Shown here one piece after another: positions 25,401 to 37,400 of a stretch of DNA of 64,000 nt. The stretch is from Symbiodinium natans (lineage: Eukaryota > Sar > Dinophyceae > Suessiales > Symbiodiniaceae). The notes under the pieces were generated by a model that worked only from the letters and a program-made list of their open reading frames with translations, ran no database searches and was not told where the DNA came from. Each line of letters opens with the position of its first letter. Positions within the stretch are counted from its first letter, which is position 1. The stretch lies in the NCBI GenBank assembly GCA_905221605.1, contig CAJNDS010002481.1:1-64000 (forward strand). The letters are read 5' to 3'. Position numbers and translations under genes: made by a program.

Positions 25401-28400
25401 CTGTGTTCGTGTACGTCTGTGTTCATGTGCACGAAGCAGATCCTTATATCACTAGAAAGAACACGTTGATGAAAAGAACAGCTGAACTTCCTAAGGCATA
25501 CAATCCACTTCTACAGATGTTTGGTTCACGAACAGGTGCCGTGCGTTCGCTTACTTAGTCTGTTTTTCCGAACGGCTTCGCTTACTCTTTCATGTCTTTC
25601 CACATGAGCTGAAGAACGAAACGAAGTAATGAACGAAACAAAACTTCACGAATGAAAGACACAAAAGGAATGAACACATGCAGGCGTAATGCAACCTGGA
25701 CTCAAACAAACTGGTGGATCTCTAGAATAGAAGTTGATGAACTCTGTGGCAATGTCTGCCCAACAATATAGCTGCCCATCAGAAAATCCAAAGTCGGTTA
25801 AGATTGTCAGACAATTGGGGGAAACTCAAGATGGATTATGCAGCATCGTTCACGTCTTCTTTCGTGGATTGAGTGTTGCGGGATCGCTAGGTAGGGTCCG
25901 TGTTTGCGGGTTTCAAGGTTTTCAAGACTTTGGAGATTCTTGTAGGGTGGAACTGGGATCGAAGGACACAGGGTCCGGTTTAGGGTCCAAGGTTTGGGGT
26001 CTTCGGCATTCAGGGATGCTCCAACATCCCCAAAGCCCGAAGCCCAATTCTCAAACCTGAACTTCATCTACTCGTCGCGCAACATCTCCGCAGCTTGCGC
26101 GAGTGTGGTGAAGTTGCCATCCGTCACCTCAGGGACCATGCGGGCCCAGGGTTGCTGAGCTTGGTTTCACGAGATTGAAGCTGAGGCATCAGGACCTGTC
26201 AAAATCACGTAGGGGAACTGGTGCGGAGATTCGGGGTTAGGGTTTAAGGTCTCAGGTCGAATGTGGGAAGGGAATTGGGTAAGGGAAGGGAAAACAGAAT
26301 TCTGAGGCGCCCAAGATGGTTAGTGAAATCCTAAATCAGCGCAGTCACCTGGTAGTCCTCATGCCACTCTCCTGGATCGGAGGCGCAAAGGACGGCTAGA
26401 AGATCGGGATTCAACACGGAGGACTCCGACTGTTACTGTTGCACCGGCCTCCAAGAATATTTAGACATACATCTGTAGATTTGATGCCAGAGACGTGTGT
26501 AGTTTGTGCCTTCACTTGTACACCTGTACATCTATCATGGGTATACTTTCCTAAATTAGGTTCCCTTTTTGGGTACCCCTTAAAAGGCGGCACGCTTGAA
26601 AAAAGGATCCCAAAAAGGGACCTAATTTAGAGAATGAAACTAGCACATTTTTGCTTCTAGGTTCGAAGGTCTTCCCTAGCAGTCCATGTATGCAAGAACT
26701 GCAAGTACAGTACCACAGCACTTAGGTCCCTCCGAATACCTGATGTAACGCCGACATTCCAGTCATCCTTTGCTTACGTGATCGGGGAGGGAAGGGGAGC
26801 GTGCTACCAGCTGCATTCTCCAGGCTGTTCGGTGCCTGCAGGTCTTTAGGCAACGGCTGTCAGCGTTGGCCCCCGAAGAAGAAACGAAGAAACCGGGAGT
26901 CAAGTCGTTCTGACTTTAAGCGTTGGCCTTGGGAGGCTAGAAATTGTGGAAAGTAGGGGGTTTTGGGTGTTCCTAAATTGTGCGTGTGATCATAGCGGCA
27001 GTTTGCTGATCCGGCTCCTGCTGGGCGATTGATGTACTTCGGCTCCTGCCGTGGATCTAGGACCTCAGCGTCATCGGGCACGGAAAGAAGTGCAGATGGC
27101 CACCCTAAACCCTAAACCCTAAGGCCCTAAGTCCTCATCCCTAAACTCTTTGGCCTTTAGATTAACCTTGAGATGAAGAGTCAGCGGATGAAGTCACTCC
27201 TCCCAGCTGCTTCCCCCACCTGTAGGAGCGTTGCATCTGTTCGGGATTCCCAAACTGCACCCCTCCAACCCAAAAAAACACGAAAACAAAACGGAAAACC
27301 CTGCAAGAGCTTGATTTGCAGCTATGGAACTGAAGAAGCCCAAACATGAAAATCGAAGGCCTTTCATGTAGGGTTTAGGGTTTAGGGGGGGGGTCATGAG
27401 GTGAAAACGCTGTTGTGCAGGACCCAGGCCGTGCGGAGCAGTCAACTCCCGGGATCACGTTGAGAGAGCGCCCTCTTGGCTTCTTCTAAAACGTTTGGAT
27501 TTCACCAGGCTTCCTCGGGCACTTGCCCAGACCCTAAACCCTAAACCCTAAACCCTAAACCCCAAACCCTAAACCCTAAACCCTAAACCAACCAGGCACC
27601 TGGAGTTGTCCCAGGCTTGGGGCTTTTGGGTCCTTGCGCGATCGTCACCATCCCTGAGCTCGACTTTAGCCCAGGGCAGTTGTGGGCTGGGAGCTCATGG
27701 CACCTTCAATTGTTGTGTAGCTTGTCTTTATGAAGGTATCCGAAACCGATTCTAGCTTCAGAACCCTCAAAACTCGAAGAGCAAATCGCGACAAGCCACC
27801 AGCGCGACCAGGACATTATAGCCCGCTGCTGCGAGGGGAAGGAAGAGGTTCTCGACCTGTTGCGAAACTTTGAGCCGCAGTTGAGGCCCCCGTGGAGTCT
27901 GGGGTCTTTTCGAGTTCGGCTTCTGTGGGAGCGGGAAGTCCTTTTTGAAAGGAAGGAAGACGGGGTGGTCAAGCCTGCACATTCAAGTATATACGGTTGA
28001 AACAAAACCGTAAGAGCGACATAAGAGCCAGACCAAGATGGAGTGCCTGCCTAGGGCACTAAGTTTGGGAAATGAACTTGAGATATGAAGTGACAGTGAA
28101 AGCACAACAACGGCCCATCCGCCCTATACCCTCCACAGACCACAGACCTCTGGATTTCGGGGAAATTCCAGTTCCCAACTGTCAAAAGCTCGCCATCCTT
28201 GCATTCCCACTATCCACACGAACCCTAGACCTCCTGACCACTCTGACCACTTGGTAGGGTTTTTGAAAATGGGATAAAGAGTATCCAGACTTCAACATAC
28301 GAACTTGGGAAGCTGTGGGATTCAGGGTGCTCATCCCCAATGATCAGGTTGAACCATATAAAGCCTATATGCCCTGCACACGCCCTCTACCTACAGGGAG

Positions 28401-31400
28401 TCGGCTGAAAGACTTTGGGTTTGGATGGGTCCTTCGTCTTGAGCTCCAATCGGCGTATCTGACCAGTAATGCAGATGAGGTAGTTCTCCTGCAGGGCTAA
28501 CACAAGTCTTCCGAGAACAAACCCGAACAGCGCCAATCCTGAAATTCTGGAAGCTGAGCCTACCCAGAACCGCTGTGAACACACAAAAAAGCAGGGTTTG
28601 CCGGAGCGTTCGTGACACATGCGGGGGCCTTTGCTTTGCACTTGATGCACTTTCACGAATGTGAAAGGAAAACGATTTGGGGGCACGGGGTCGCAAGGCA
28701 ACGAAGCAACAATTTCAGGACACTCCTACGGATGGTGTAAGCAATAGGACCCGCATAAGACCTCCAGTGATCCAGATTAAGTTGGAGGCAAGCCTCCCCA
28801 AGAGTTCGGCAACGTCCTGATGAACCTTGATCTGCTGATTGACAACGCCAAAGCGAAAGATACGACCCAAAGAAGGTACTGCCAGAGAAGTAGAAGTGCC
28901 AGAAAGGGAATCCACGACATAGACTTTTCTTCCACAAACATAAAGAAAATCTGCCATCTGCTTGAAGATGGCATAGAGGCATCATAGAAGCAATCCACGA
29001 CAGGAACGCAATCCAAGACATGAAGATAATCTCCCCTCTGCATGAAGACGGCAGAGAGGCGCTCCGCAATCTAGAAAGTGAGGCCAGACGGAAGCAGTTC
29101 GCAATCAAAAGAGGGGTGATCCGAGCTAAGGAGGCCCATACTGCCTTGTGCCGCAGCCTCCCCAGAACATGCAACCCTAAACCCTAAACTCTAAACCCTA
29201 AACCCTAAACCCTAAGCCCTAGCAACAAGGGTCCTCCTCTTCGTAGCGGCTGGAGCCCGCCTCCACTTCCCCGATGCGAGGATACAGCGGCGCGAACTGC
29301 GGCTCTGGCCAGCCTGGGCTGGGTTTGGGGTTTCAGGTTTAGGGTTTAGGGTTTAGGGTTCAAGGTCTTGCGGGATTAGGGTGTGGCAACGACACCAACC
29401 GGGGCCAGCCCAACCCAATTTTTGCACTGGGGGGACTTTTTTTCTGGGGGACATCTTAGATTGGAGGGCCTTCTGATTGTTGCTTTCATTCTCTCCAGGG
29501 CAAAAGTTGCCAAGGTGCATGGCAAAAAACCTGTTGCCAGAAAGAACGACATTTCAGGTTTTGCGCAAGGCGAAGTCTTCGGCCGGAGGATCTTCTCATT
29601 GTTTTTCCTTTTCGGCTCGGATGTTCATCAAAGCTGCGAAAGACTTGTCGCCGCAGAGATGCCTTGTGATAGACAATCGAAGCTTCCGAAGCACCAATTC
29701 GGCCTTGCGCTTCGGGACGTCTTCGGCGCCAAGTTGTTACAGGTTGCTTGGCGAAAGCTGTTGGCATAAACATGCCAAGCTGCAGGCCTGCCGGGCCCTC
29801 AGGAGGCGTCCAAGAACCCTTCATGACAGAAAACACCCGGCGACAAAGAAGGCTAGGCCACTTCAGTTCGGTGACCTTCAGGGGTGTGCCTGCAGGACAG
29901 AGCAACCTAACATGCTCTCGCTGAGCCCTCGACTGCGCCAGCCTACGGGCTTGGGCTCAAGGCTTTGGATTTAGGGCTTTTAGTTTAGGGTTTAAGGTTA
30001 CGGGTCTAATAAGAAGGGTATAGAACTGGTTTAAGAGGTAAATCCTAGGTTTGAAATTTGACTCGGGCTGAGTATTTCTGAGCCTGCCATGCCAGGCTCA
30101 AGACTGAGCCGTGAGGGAAGGCAACTCAGAAACCATGCTTTTTCTCCGTTACCCCAGCCGAGCGCCCGAAGCGCCGCGCGTTAGCGTTAGGGTCGGGTTA
30201 GTGTGGAGGTGCGGGGGCGGAGCATATCCCATGTCCACCCCCTTTCCCAGTTCCTACCTTCCCGGCATGGGTGCAGTCGTGCGCATCCTACGTGTGCCGC
30301 AAGGACCCCCCCCCATACCCGCGCCCCCCCCCCCTACCTCCAAATCCTTCAAGCCCAGTTCCCGAAAAGCAGGCCGAGAGGCCCAGGAAGCTCATCAACG
30401 CCGGCACGTCAACAGGAGAGTCGAACACGTTGATCTCCTGGTTCAGGGCAACAGGATTCTAGGCAGATAAGCGTGGGCAAACAAGGCAGCTGAACAGGGA
30501 TATCGGGTTTCTTATAAAGCTACTGCAGGGTCGAAGGCTTATGGGGTTACGGGGTCACGGGGTTTTGGGGCTGCGGCTGCAGGGTCTCATTTTTGAGGCG
30601 GCAATGGGGCTCCCATGACTGAGTCTGAACCCTAGCGGTTCTGGGCCAACAATGCCCAACATTGCCCAACAGGTTCCGTGGCTCGAGCGAAAAACCCGAA
30701 ACCCCAAACCCGAAATCCGAAACCCTAAGCCCTAAACCCTAAACTAAGCCCTAAACCCTAGGTCTATTGGGTTTAGCAAGGTCTCCATCAGCTTCTCCGC
30801 CGGAACCATGCAGTGCACCAGGCGCTCGTGTGCCTGGAGGAACTCTTCCAAACCGCGGCTCTCGGAACTTTTTTAGGGTTTAGGGTTCAGGGTTCAGGGT
30901 TTAGGGTTTAGGGTTTAGGGTTTAGGGTTTAGGGTTTAGGGTTACGGTTTTGGGCTATCGGGCTTAGGGCTTAAAGGCCTAGGGCCTCAAGGCTCACGGA
31001 GCTGGGACCCAGTAGGCCTTAGCGAGCAAGGTGTCTGAAGGTTGCCTGGCAACCGCTGCATCTCTCACATTGTGCTGGCCAGAATAGGCATATGTAGCAA
31101 AGTGGTGGTGGTAACTTGATTCAAACGAACCAGAACCAGAAGGCTCAACCCAGGAGCCTACAACCCCAGTACGGGTACTTAGGGCTGAATCCTTATAGTT
31201 TAGGGTTTAGGGATGTTTAGGGTGGAGGTTTGACACCTTCATGGTGGTGGTGGTGGTGGTGGTGGTGGTGGTGGTGGTGGTGGTGGTGGTGGTGGTGGTG
31301 GTGGTGGTGGTGGTGGTGGTGGTGGTGGTGGTGGTGGTGGTGGACGACGGCACGGGTGCTCTCTGCCTTACAGCTTGGTCCCTGCCGCCATCTCTGCCCT

Positions 31401-34400
31401 TCCGTTGACGTCATTAGGGCTTCAGCAACAGTTCAACAAGCCGGGCCCCTCAATCCGAGCTTCATTGCACCACCCGAGTCTCCACGAGCCCGCCCCCCCA
31501 AACCAGCAAGAGAGAGTACCCTCAAGCCAGCCTGGGTTAGACACCTTCATGGGGTCTCACGGGGTTTTCGTTGAGAGCCACCCCAAGCCTCATAGAGGCG
31601 CGTGGCCACGTCGGCGTTGATCTCATCCAGGGTCCTTATTGTTTCGCTCCCGACTCTTCCGCAGCCTCTCACTCTTAAAGGAAGTACCCTGAAACATCCT
31701 AAGCCCTCAACGTCAACCTCGCATCCCAGGCCCCCTGGCACCTGTCACCTCCCCCCTCCCCCCCGCAAGCACCCCCGAACCTCCCTTTTTGGGGGCAAAG
31801 CTCAGACCGCAGGGACTGTGCATCGGCGCGGCTAGCGTTCTGTCAAACCTTGCTGTGCTTGGGAGCCGAGGGTTCTGACATGCTGGGAGCATTGTACGGG
31901 CGTAGGCCTTAAACCCTTTAACCCCTAATTCTAGGGACCTGGCTTGAGGAGAACTCAGGGTGACCAAACAAAGACGAATGAGTTTGGGGTTACGGGGCTT
32001 TGGGGCTTCAGGTTTTGGTGGCTCTGGAGGGCTTGGGCTTTGAAGTGGACCAAGGCTTCAGAAGAGGCTTACCTTTGCATCGGATTGGGATGTTAAAGCC
32101 ATGCAATGTGCTGGGTGCTTGTGACTGAACAATGCGAAACCAAGCGCAATCCTGCAACTGTATGCGGGACTTGACCCAGTCTGCAGCACCGCGCGTGGTC
32201 AAGACCACCTGCTTGTGGAAGGCAGAAAGTTTGGAGTCAGGGCTCAGGGCGGACTGAAGGTTTTGCAATTAGGCTTTGATCTGTGCTGTTGAAAAAGTTT
32301 ATTCAAAAAAGACTACCAAGCAAACCCCTCGAGATCAAAGCTCAGATGTAGGGTTCTCGCAATGATGATCCCATCCACGTCATCATGCACTCAGGGTTTA
32401 GGTTTAGGGTTTGGGACGTGCATCCCGTTGCTCCGGGCATAACGAGGGACCGGGAATTAAGGAACTGCCCCTATCTTGTCATCCGTACCAGTGGTCGGTA
32501 TCCGTTGTGGGTACCTATTAACGTATGGGCCTCATTGTTATGGTACCTCTCAAGAGGTCCTAACCGTGGGAACTGCTCAAAATGTTGTGACACTCAGAGC
32601 TATATCTGGCCCAAGCTTCAACAAGTCTCAGAGCTCACCACGACCCACTGGACAGGGTTTAGGGCTTAGGTTTCGTTTGAGGGCTTTGGGCATTTCATGT
32701 CAACAAGCCCTTGGCAGGAGGCTGCATCCCAAAGCCCAATCCGAAGAAGGACTCAAATCTCCTCCCCTGAGACAAACAACCCCCCAGCTCTGCGAATAAT
32801 AAGAACCTGATCGGTGTCATTGTAGCGAAGGAGGATTTGGAATGTTTTCTTGCAATTAGGGAAGAGGCATATTCAACCACTCGGACCCGAAACTTCTTAA
32901 ACTCCTTGCCCGATCCTCAGACCCCTTAAGGGTTTAGGGTCCAGCATGTTTTGAGGGCTTAAATAGAAAAATTGAGGGCTCTGAAGCGAGAAATGTGGTG
33001 GGACCGACCGCGCGGAGAGGTTCGGGTGTTTTGAAGCTTTGCGTTTTTGGGGGGCTCTGTTGTGCTTTGCCGCTCCACCTCCTTCTTAGGGTTTCGTGCT
33101 GTCCAAAGAAAGCCCAGAAACCTTGGAAAAGGGCGCGACTGCATAGAAGTCCAGGAAGTGTTCTGCTAGCGGAGTATCCAGCAGCATGTCATGTCCTCAG
33201 ATATCTGCCCCCTTCCCTGCAACCAGCACAAGTCACCCAGCCTTTGCCTCTGGCAGTGTCAGGCGTCCTAAACACAAAACTCTGACCCCCAAATTGCTAG
33301 GAAATAACTCGGTCGCGGCTTTCAGGCATTGTTGCTGCTGTCACCACTAGAATCTCCAATCACAACCCTAGAACCCATGCCCAAAAACCAGGTTTTGGGC
33401 GTGATAAACCCTAGAGCCTACACCGGCATCCGGTTTGGTAAGCACCCAGAGGGTTCTGCCACTTGGAAACCTTTTACACAGCACACTGCATAAGATCTGC
33501 GATGGCTCTGGCTCTGGAGTATCCTAGAATTGAATGTCAGTAGGCCCGAAGCCCAAAACCCCCAATGAAGGCTTGTCTCCAACAGCCATCGCTTGGGAAA
33601 AGTTCACTCCGTTCAGTGCTTCCACACAGCCTGCGACGCCCTGCTGGTGCCTGCAGCTCAATGCAAATCACTGAGGATGTCAAGCTCAAAGGCAGGAGGA
33701 CTTGGCCTAGAATGACGTGCAAGACTACCGTTCACTGTTCAAGTTCCAGAGTTCAGGGCGATATGACATGCCACACTTCCGCAGTCCGAAACTCTCCGGT
33801 TGGGATTGGGTCGCCATTGCGCACCTCATCCAAAGCCACCTAAACCTGCACGTCTTGGCGCTTCATGGTTCTGCGCACCTCTCCCCGCCCCCCAAAATGA
33901 TCAAGGCAAGCCTTACCTGCTTTTCTGATCGCTCTGAACCCTCGACACTACATGATGGCTGTTACCTGCATGAGGACGTGCCCACCACCATATGTCTTTC
34001 GTACATATACATCTATGAAAGAAGTGCATGTATACGTATATATTCAACTGTCTATATGTGTATTTATAGTCATACTCACATGTATGTACATTCATACTTA
34101 TATTTGCCTGTTGTATATGAGATTAAGCGCAAACACTAAACCCTGCACACCAAACCCTACGCGCGAAGCCCTAAACAAACCTTCAGGCTCTGCAAAGTCC
34201 GAGGGAGAGACTCCGCCCTATGGTTTAGGGATGTTTAAGGGGGAGACCTGGGCCCCCGGGCCCTCCTGCCCCCCGCTTTGGGACCCCAAACCCCAAACCC
34301 CAAACCCCTAAACCCCTAAACCCCTAAACCTCAAACCCCAAACCCCAAACCCTAAACCCCTAAACCCCTAAACCCCTAAACCCCAAACCCCAAACCCCAA

Positions 34401-37400
34401 ACCCCAAACCCCAAACCCTACCCCCCAAAGTCCCCCCTTGAACTGTCAAGGAATCCAGGAATCAGGTCGTGGTGCTTCAAGCTCACTAGGTCATTCAGCC
34501 GGGCCCAGAACTCAGGCGGATCCTCAGCTCTTGTTCAGGGCTTTAAGGCCAAAAGGTAGAGAGCCCCCAAAAATGGGGTTTTAGGAAAGTAAGGGACCCC
34601 TAGTATAGAGACCCCAAATAGTCGGATTCCCTGAAAAATCAGGACCCCCAACAAGGTAGCGGTTGCAGAGTCTTAGTTCGTTAGGCTTTGCGAGCCTTGC
34701 GGCTGTGGGGTGGCTGTTTAATGTGGTTTAGGGTTTAGGGTTTAGGGTTTAGGGTTTAGGGTTTAGGGTTTAGGGTTTAGGGTTTAGGGTTTAGGGTTTA
34801 GGGTTTTAGGGTTTAGGGTTTAGGGTTTGGGGTTTAGGGTTTCGGGCTTCGGGTGTAGGGTGCTAGGGATGACTGTCTCAAAACAGTACAGTGGGCGTGC
34901 AAAAGTGGTTCGCGAACTGTTTTCTGCCACTTGCCCCGCTTGCCCCGCTTGCCCCGCTTGCCCCACTTGCCCCACTTGCACCCGCTTTCCCCCCCCCCCT
35001 CCCGTGACCCGCGCTGAAGCTTGGGGCAGGTGGGGAAAGTGGGGAAGCAGGGCAAGCGGGGTGGAGCGGGGTGGAGCCGGGTGGAGCAGGGCAAGTGGGG
35101 CAAGTGGGGCAAATATGCGGCAAATCGGGCAAGCGCCCAAATGACAGTGGTGGGCCAACCACAAGTCTGCCCGATTTGAGGCCGTATTTGAGGCAGACTT
35201 GTGTTTTGGAACATCCCAACCAAATACTCTGGAAGAGGACCCATGGTGCGGCTCTGGCTCCAGCCACAAGTCTTCCTCAAAGACAGGTTGGTTTGGGGAC
35301 AATGTGGGAGAAAATGGGGGAGGGGGCCATCGGAAAGGAAAGTGGGGACCCATGGTGGGGCTCTGGCTGAAGCCACAAGTCTGCCTCAAAGACAGGCACT
35401 TGTGCCACTTGTGCCACTTGCCCCAGTTGCCCCGCTGGCCGCAGTTGCCCAACTTGCCCTACTTGCCCCACTTGCCTCATGTTCACAGCGGTGCGGCCCT
35501 GACCCTAGCCACAAGTCTGCCTCAAAGACTGCCTGGTTTGAGTCTTGTGGTGGGGTCAGAGCCTGCACTTCCGGAAAAGCAAGTGGGGCACGTGGGGCAA
35601 GTGTGGCTGTGGGCGCCCGCAATGAAACAGGAGCCCCTTTGGAACTCCATAGCTTGTCATTTGTCTCTGAACACCGCTGGTTGTAGACGAGGGGCTCGCT
35701 GACACCTAAGGCCGAGCCCGAAACCAGTTCAACTCCACAACCCATAAGCCACTGGCCTGCTTCGAGCCAAGAAGACCACATCCCAGGACCCCTCGGCCCG
35801 AGATGCCCAAGCACCCAATCCGAAATCCAAAGCCCTGACCCGGACTCCCTCAGGATGATGTATGGTATCATACACTGCAAAATGGGAGTTTGTGAGGTGG
35901 GGAGGTGGTTCGATCCCAGTAATCATTCTGGTTTCATGATTCTGAAGTAAGGCTGAGGATGACTTCTTCCGGAGATAGGAACTCGGGCACTCTCGTCTTG
36001 CGAAATTTCTTTGGAGTACCGCGTGTAGCGATATCCCTATACTTCCAGGGACTTAATAATTGAGTTCTTGAGGGTTCTAGTCGCCCGACTATCAGGTCCC
36101 TGGAAGTATAGGGTGGTGAATGTAGCGCAAACAACAGCATCAGCTTGGTGTGCCAAGGTTCAGGACCTGCCTCCCAGTGATGGACCCGCCGGCCCAGTTG
36201 TGCCGCGAACGTAAACAGGGAGCGTGTGGCCGTGGTGCCTAGGCCCAAGCTTTGCGTCAAGAACCCTGAAACCCTCAATCTTGTACCCCTAAAACCCTCA
36301 TCCCTGAACCACTCAACCCTAAGCCTTGGCATTCATGGTAGCTCCGGCAAGACTCTGACATGGAGACTCGAGAAAACGGCGCACTTGAGGGCCGTGCGAC
36401 TTCAGGTTTAGAAGCCCTAAACCAGCTTGAAACCCCGAATGCCAAGGCCTTAAGCCCAACCCTCGGCCCGAAGCCCTAAGCCCCAAGGCTTCAACCCAAT
36501 CTAACTCGTGAAGGCTCCTGTCTCCTACAACTAAGATGTTGAAGGCTCCTGCTTCCTACAACATCGTTTCCAATCTTCTGACTGGATCTTCACATCAATG
36601 CATCACCAATATGGGGGATTCTGAGTCCTAATTATAACATATTGGGGGTCCCGCATTTTCGCAAACAACCATATGGGTGGCGCAAGGGTTTGAAGGCTTC
36701 TCGACGAGGGTCCCAACACTGCGGAAGGTCACACCAAAGTCCTCATCACTTTTGACCCTAAACCCTAAACCCTAAACCCTAAATCTTAAAATCGGAATCC
36801 CGTGTCATCTGATTGAAGGCTGGCGCTCAAGAATCTGGAAGGTGCGGATCTCAACGCCGAAAACCAAAACTCACAGGCTCTTAGAAGGGAGTTTGGGAAG
36901 TAGGCATCCTATACATCTCCCCTGATTCAAGGGTAAAACCAGGGGATCAAAAGGACGGGCGCGCTTGGACTCTTCACCTACTTCAAAGCCGCCCTTGAGA
37001 CACTGCAATATATATCTCCGGCCTTACTGTTTTTTGGGGCTCGCCTGAAGCCGAGAGGCCAAATCCAGCACCCAAGATGACAGAGTCGTTGGCGGTTGGC
37101 ACTCCCACACCGCCAAACCTGCCTGGGTGAGGGGCTTAAGATTTAGAATTTGGAGTTTTTTAGGTTAGGGTGCACTCAATGAAGTCAGCGCGCATCGGAA
37201 AAGCCTACTCCCGAAAGAACACGCAAATCCTACCGCCGATCCCCAAACAGGCCTTGGCAAGTCGTGATGCACAAGGCTTCTGACCCAAAGAGCATTTGGG
37301 CTGCTGGCTTTTGGGGGCAGAGTCAGGCATTTACAGTTCCTGCTCCTTCAAAGTGCAGGGCTTAAGGCATGGGTGGCTAACCCTCATTGGGTTTTCCCAA

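Noticed and set aside
30786-30860. Sulfotransferase call from MVPAEKLM
   Set aside because: No PAPS-binding P-loop or 3'-phosphate motif in the other exons.
31217-31574. Poly-His and poly-Trp frames
   Set aside because: Microsatellite (GGT)n read on both strands.
34820-35452. 210-codon and overlapping frames on both strands
   Set aside because: They translate 10-bp repeats in several frames at once.
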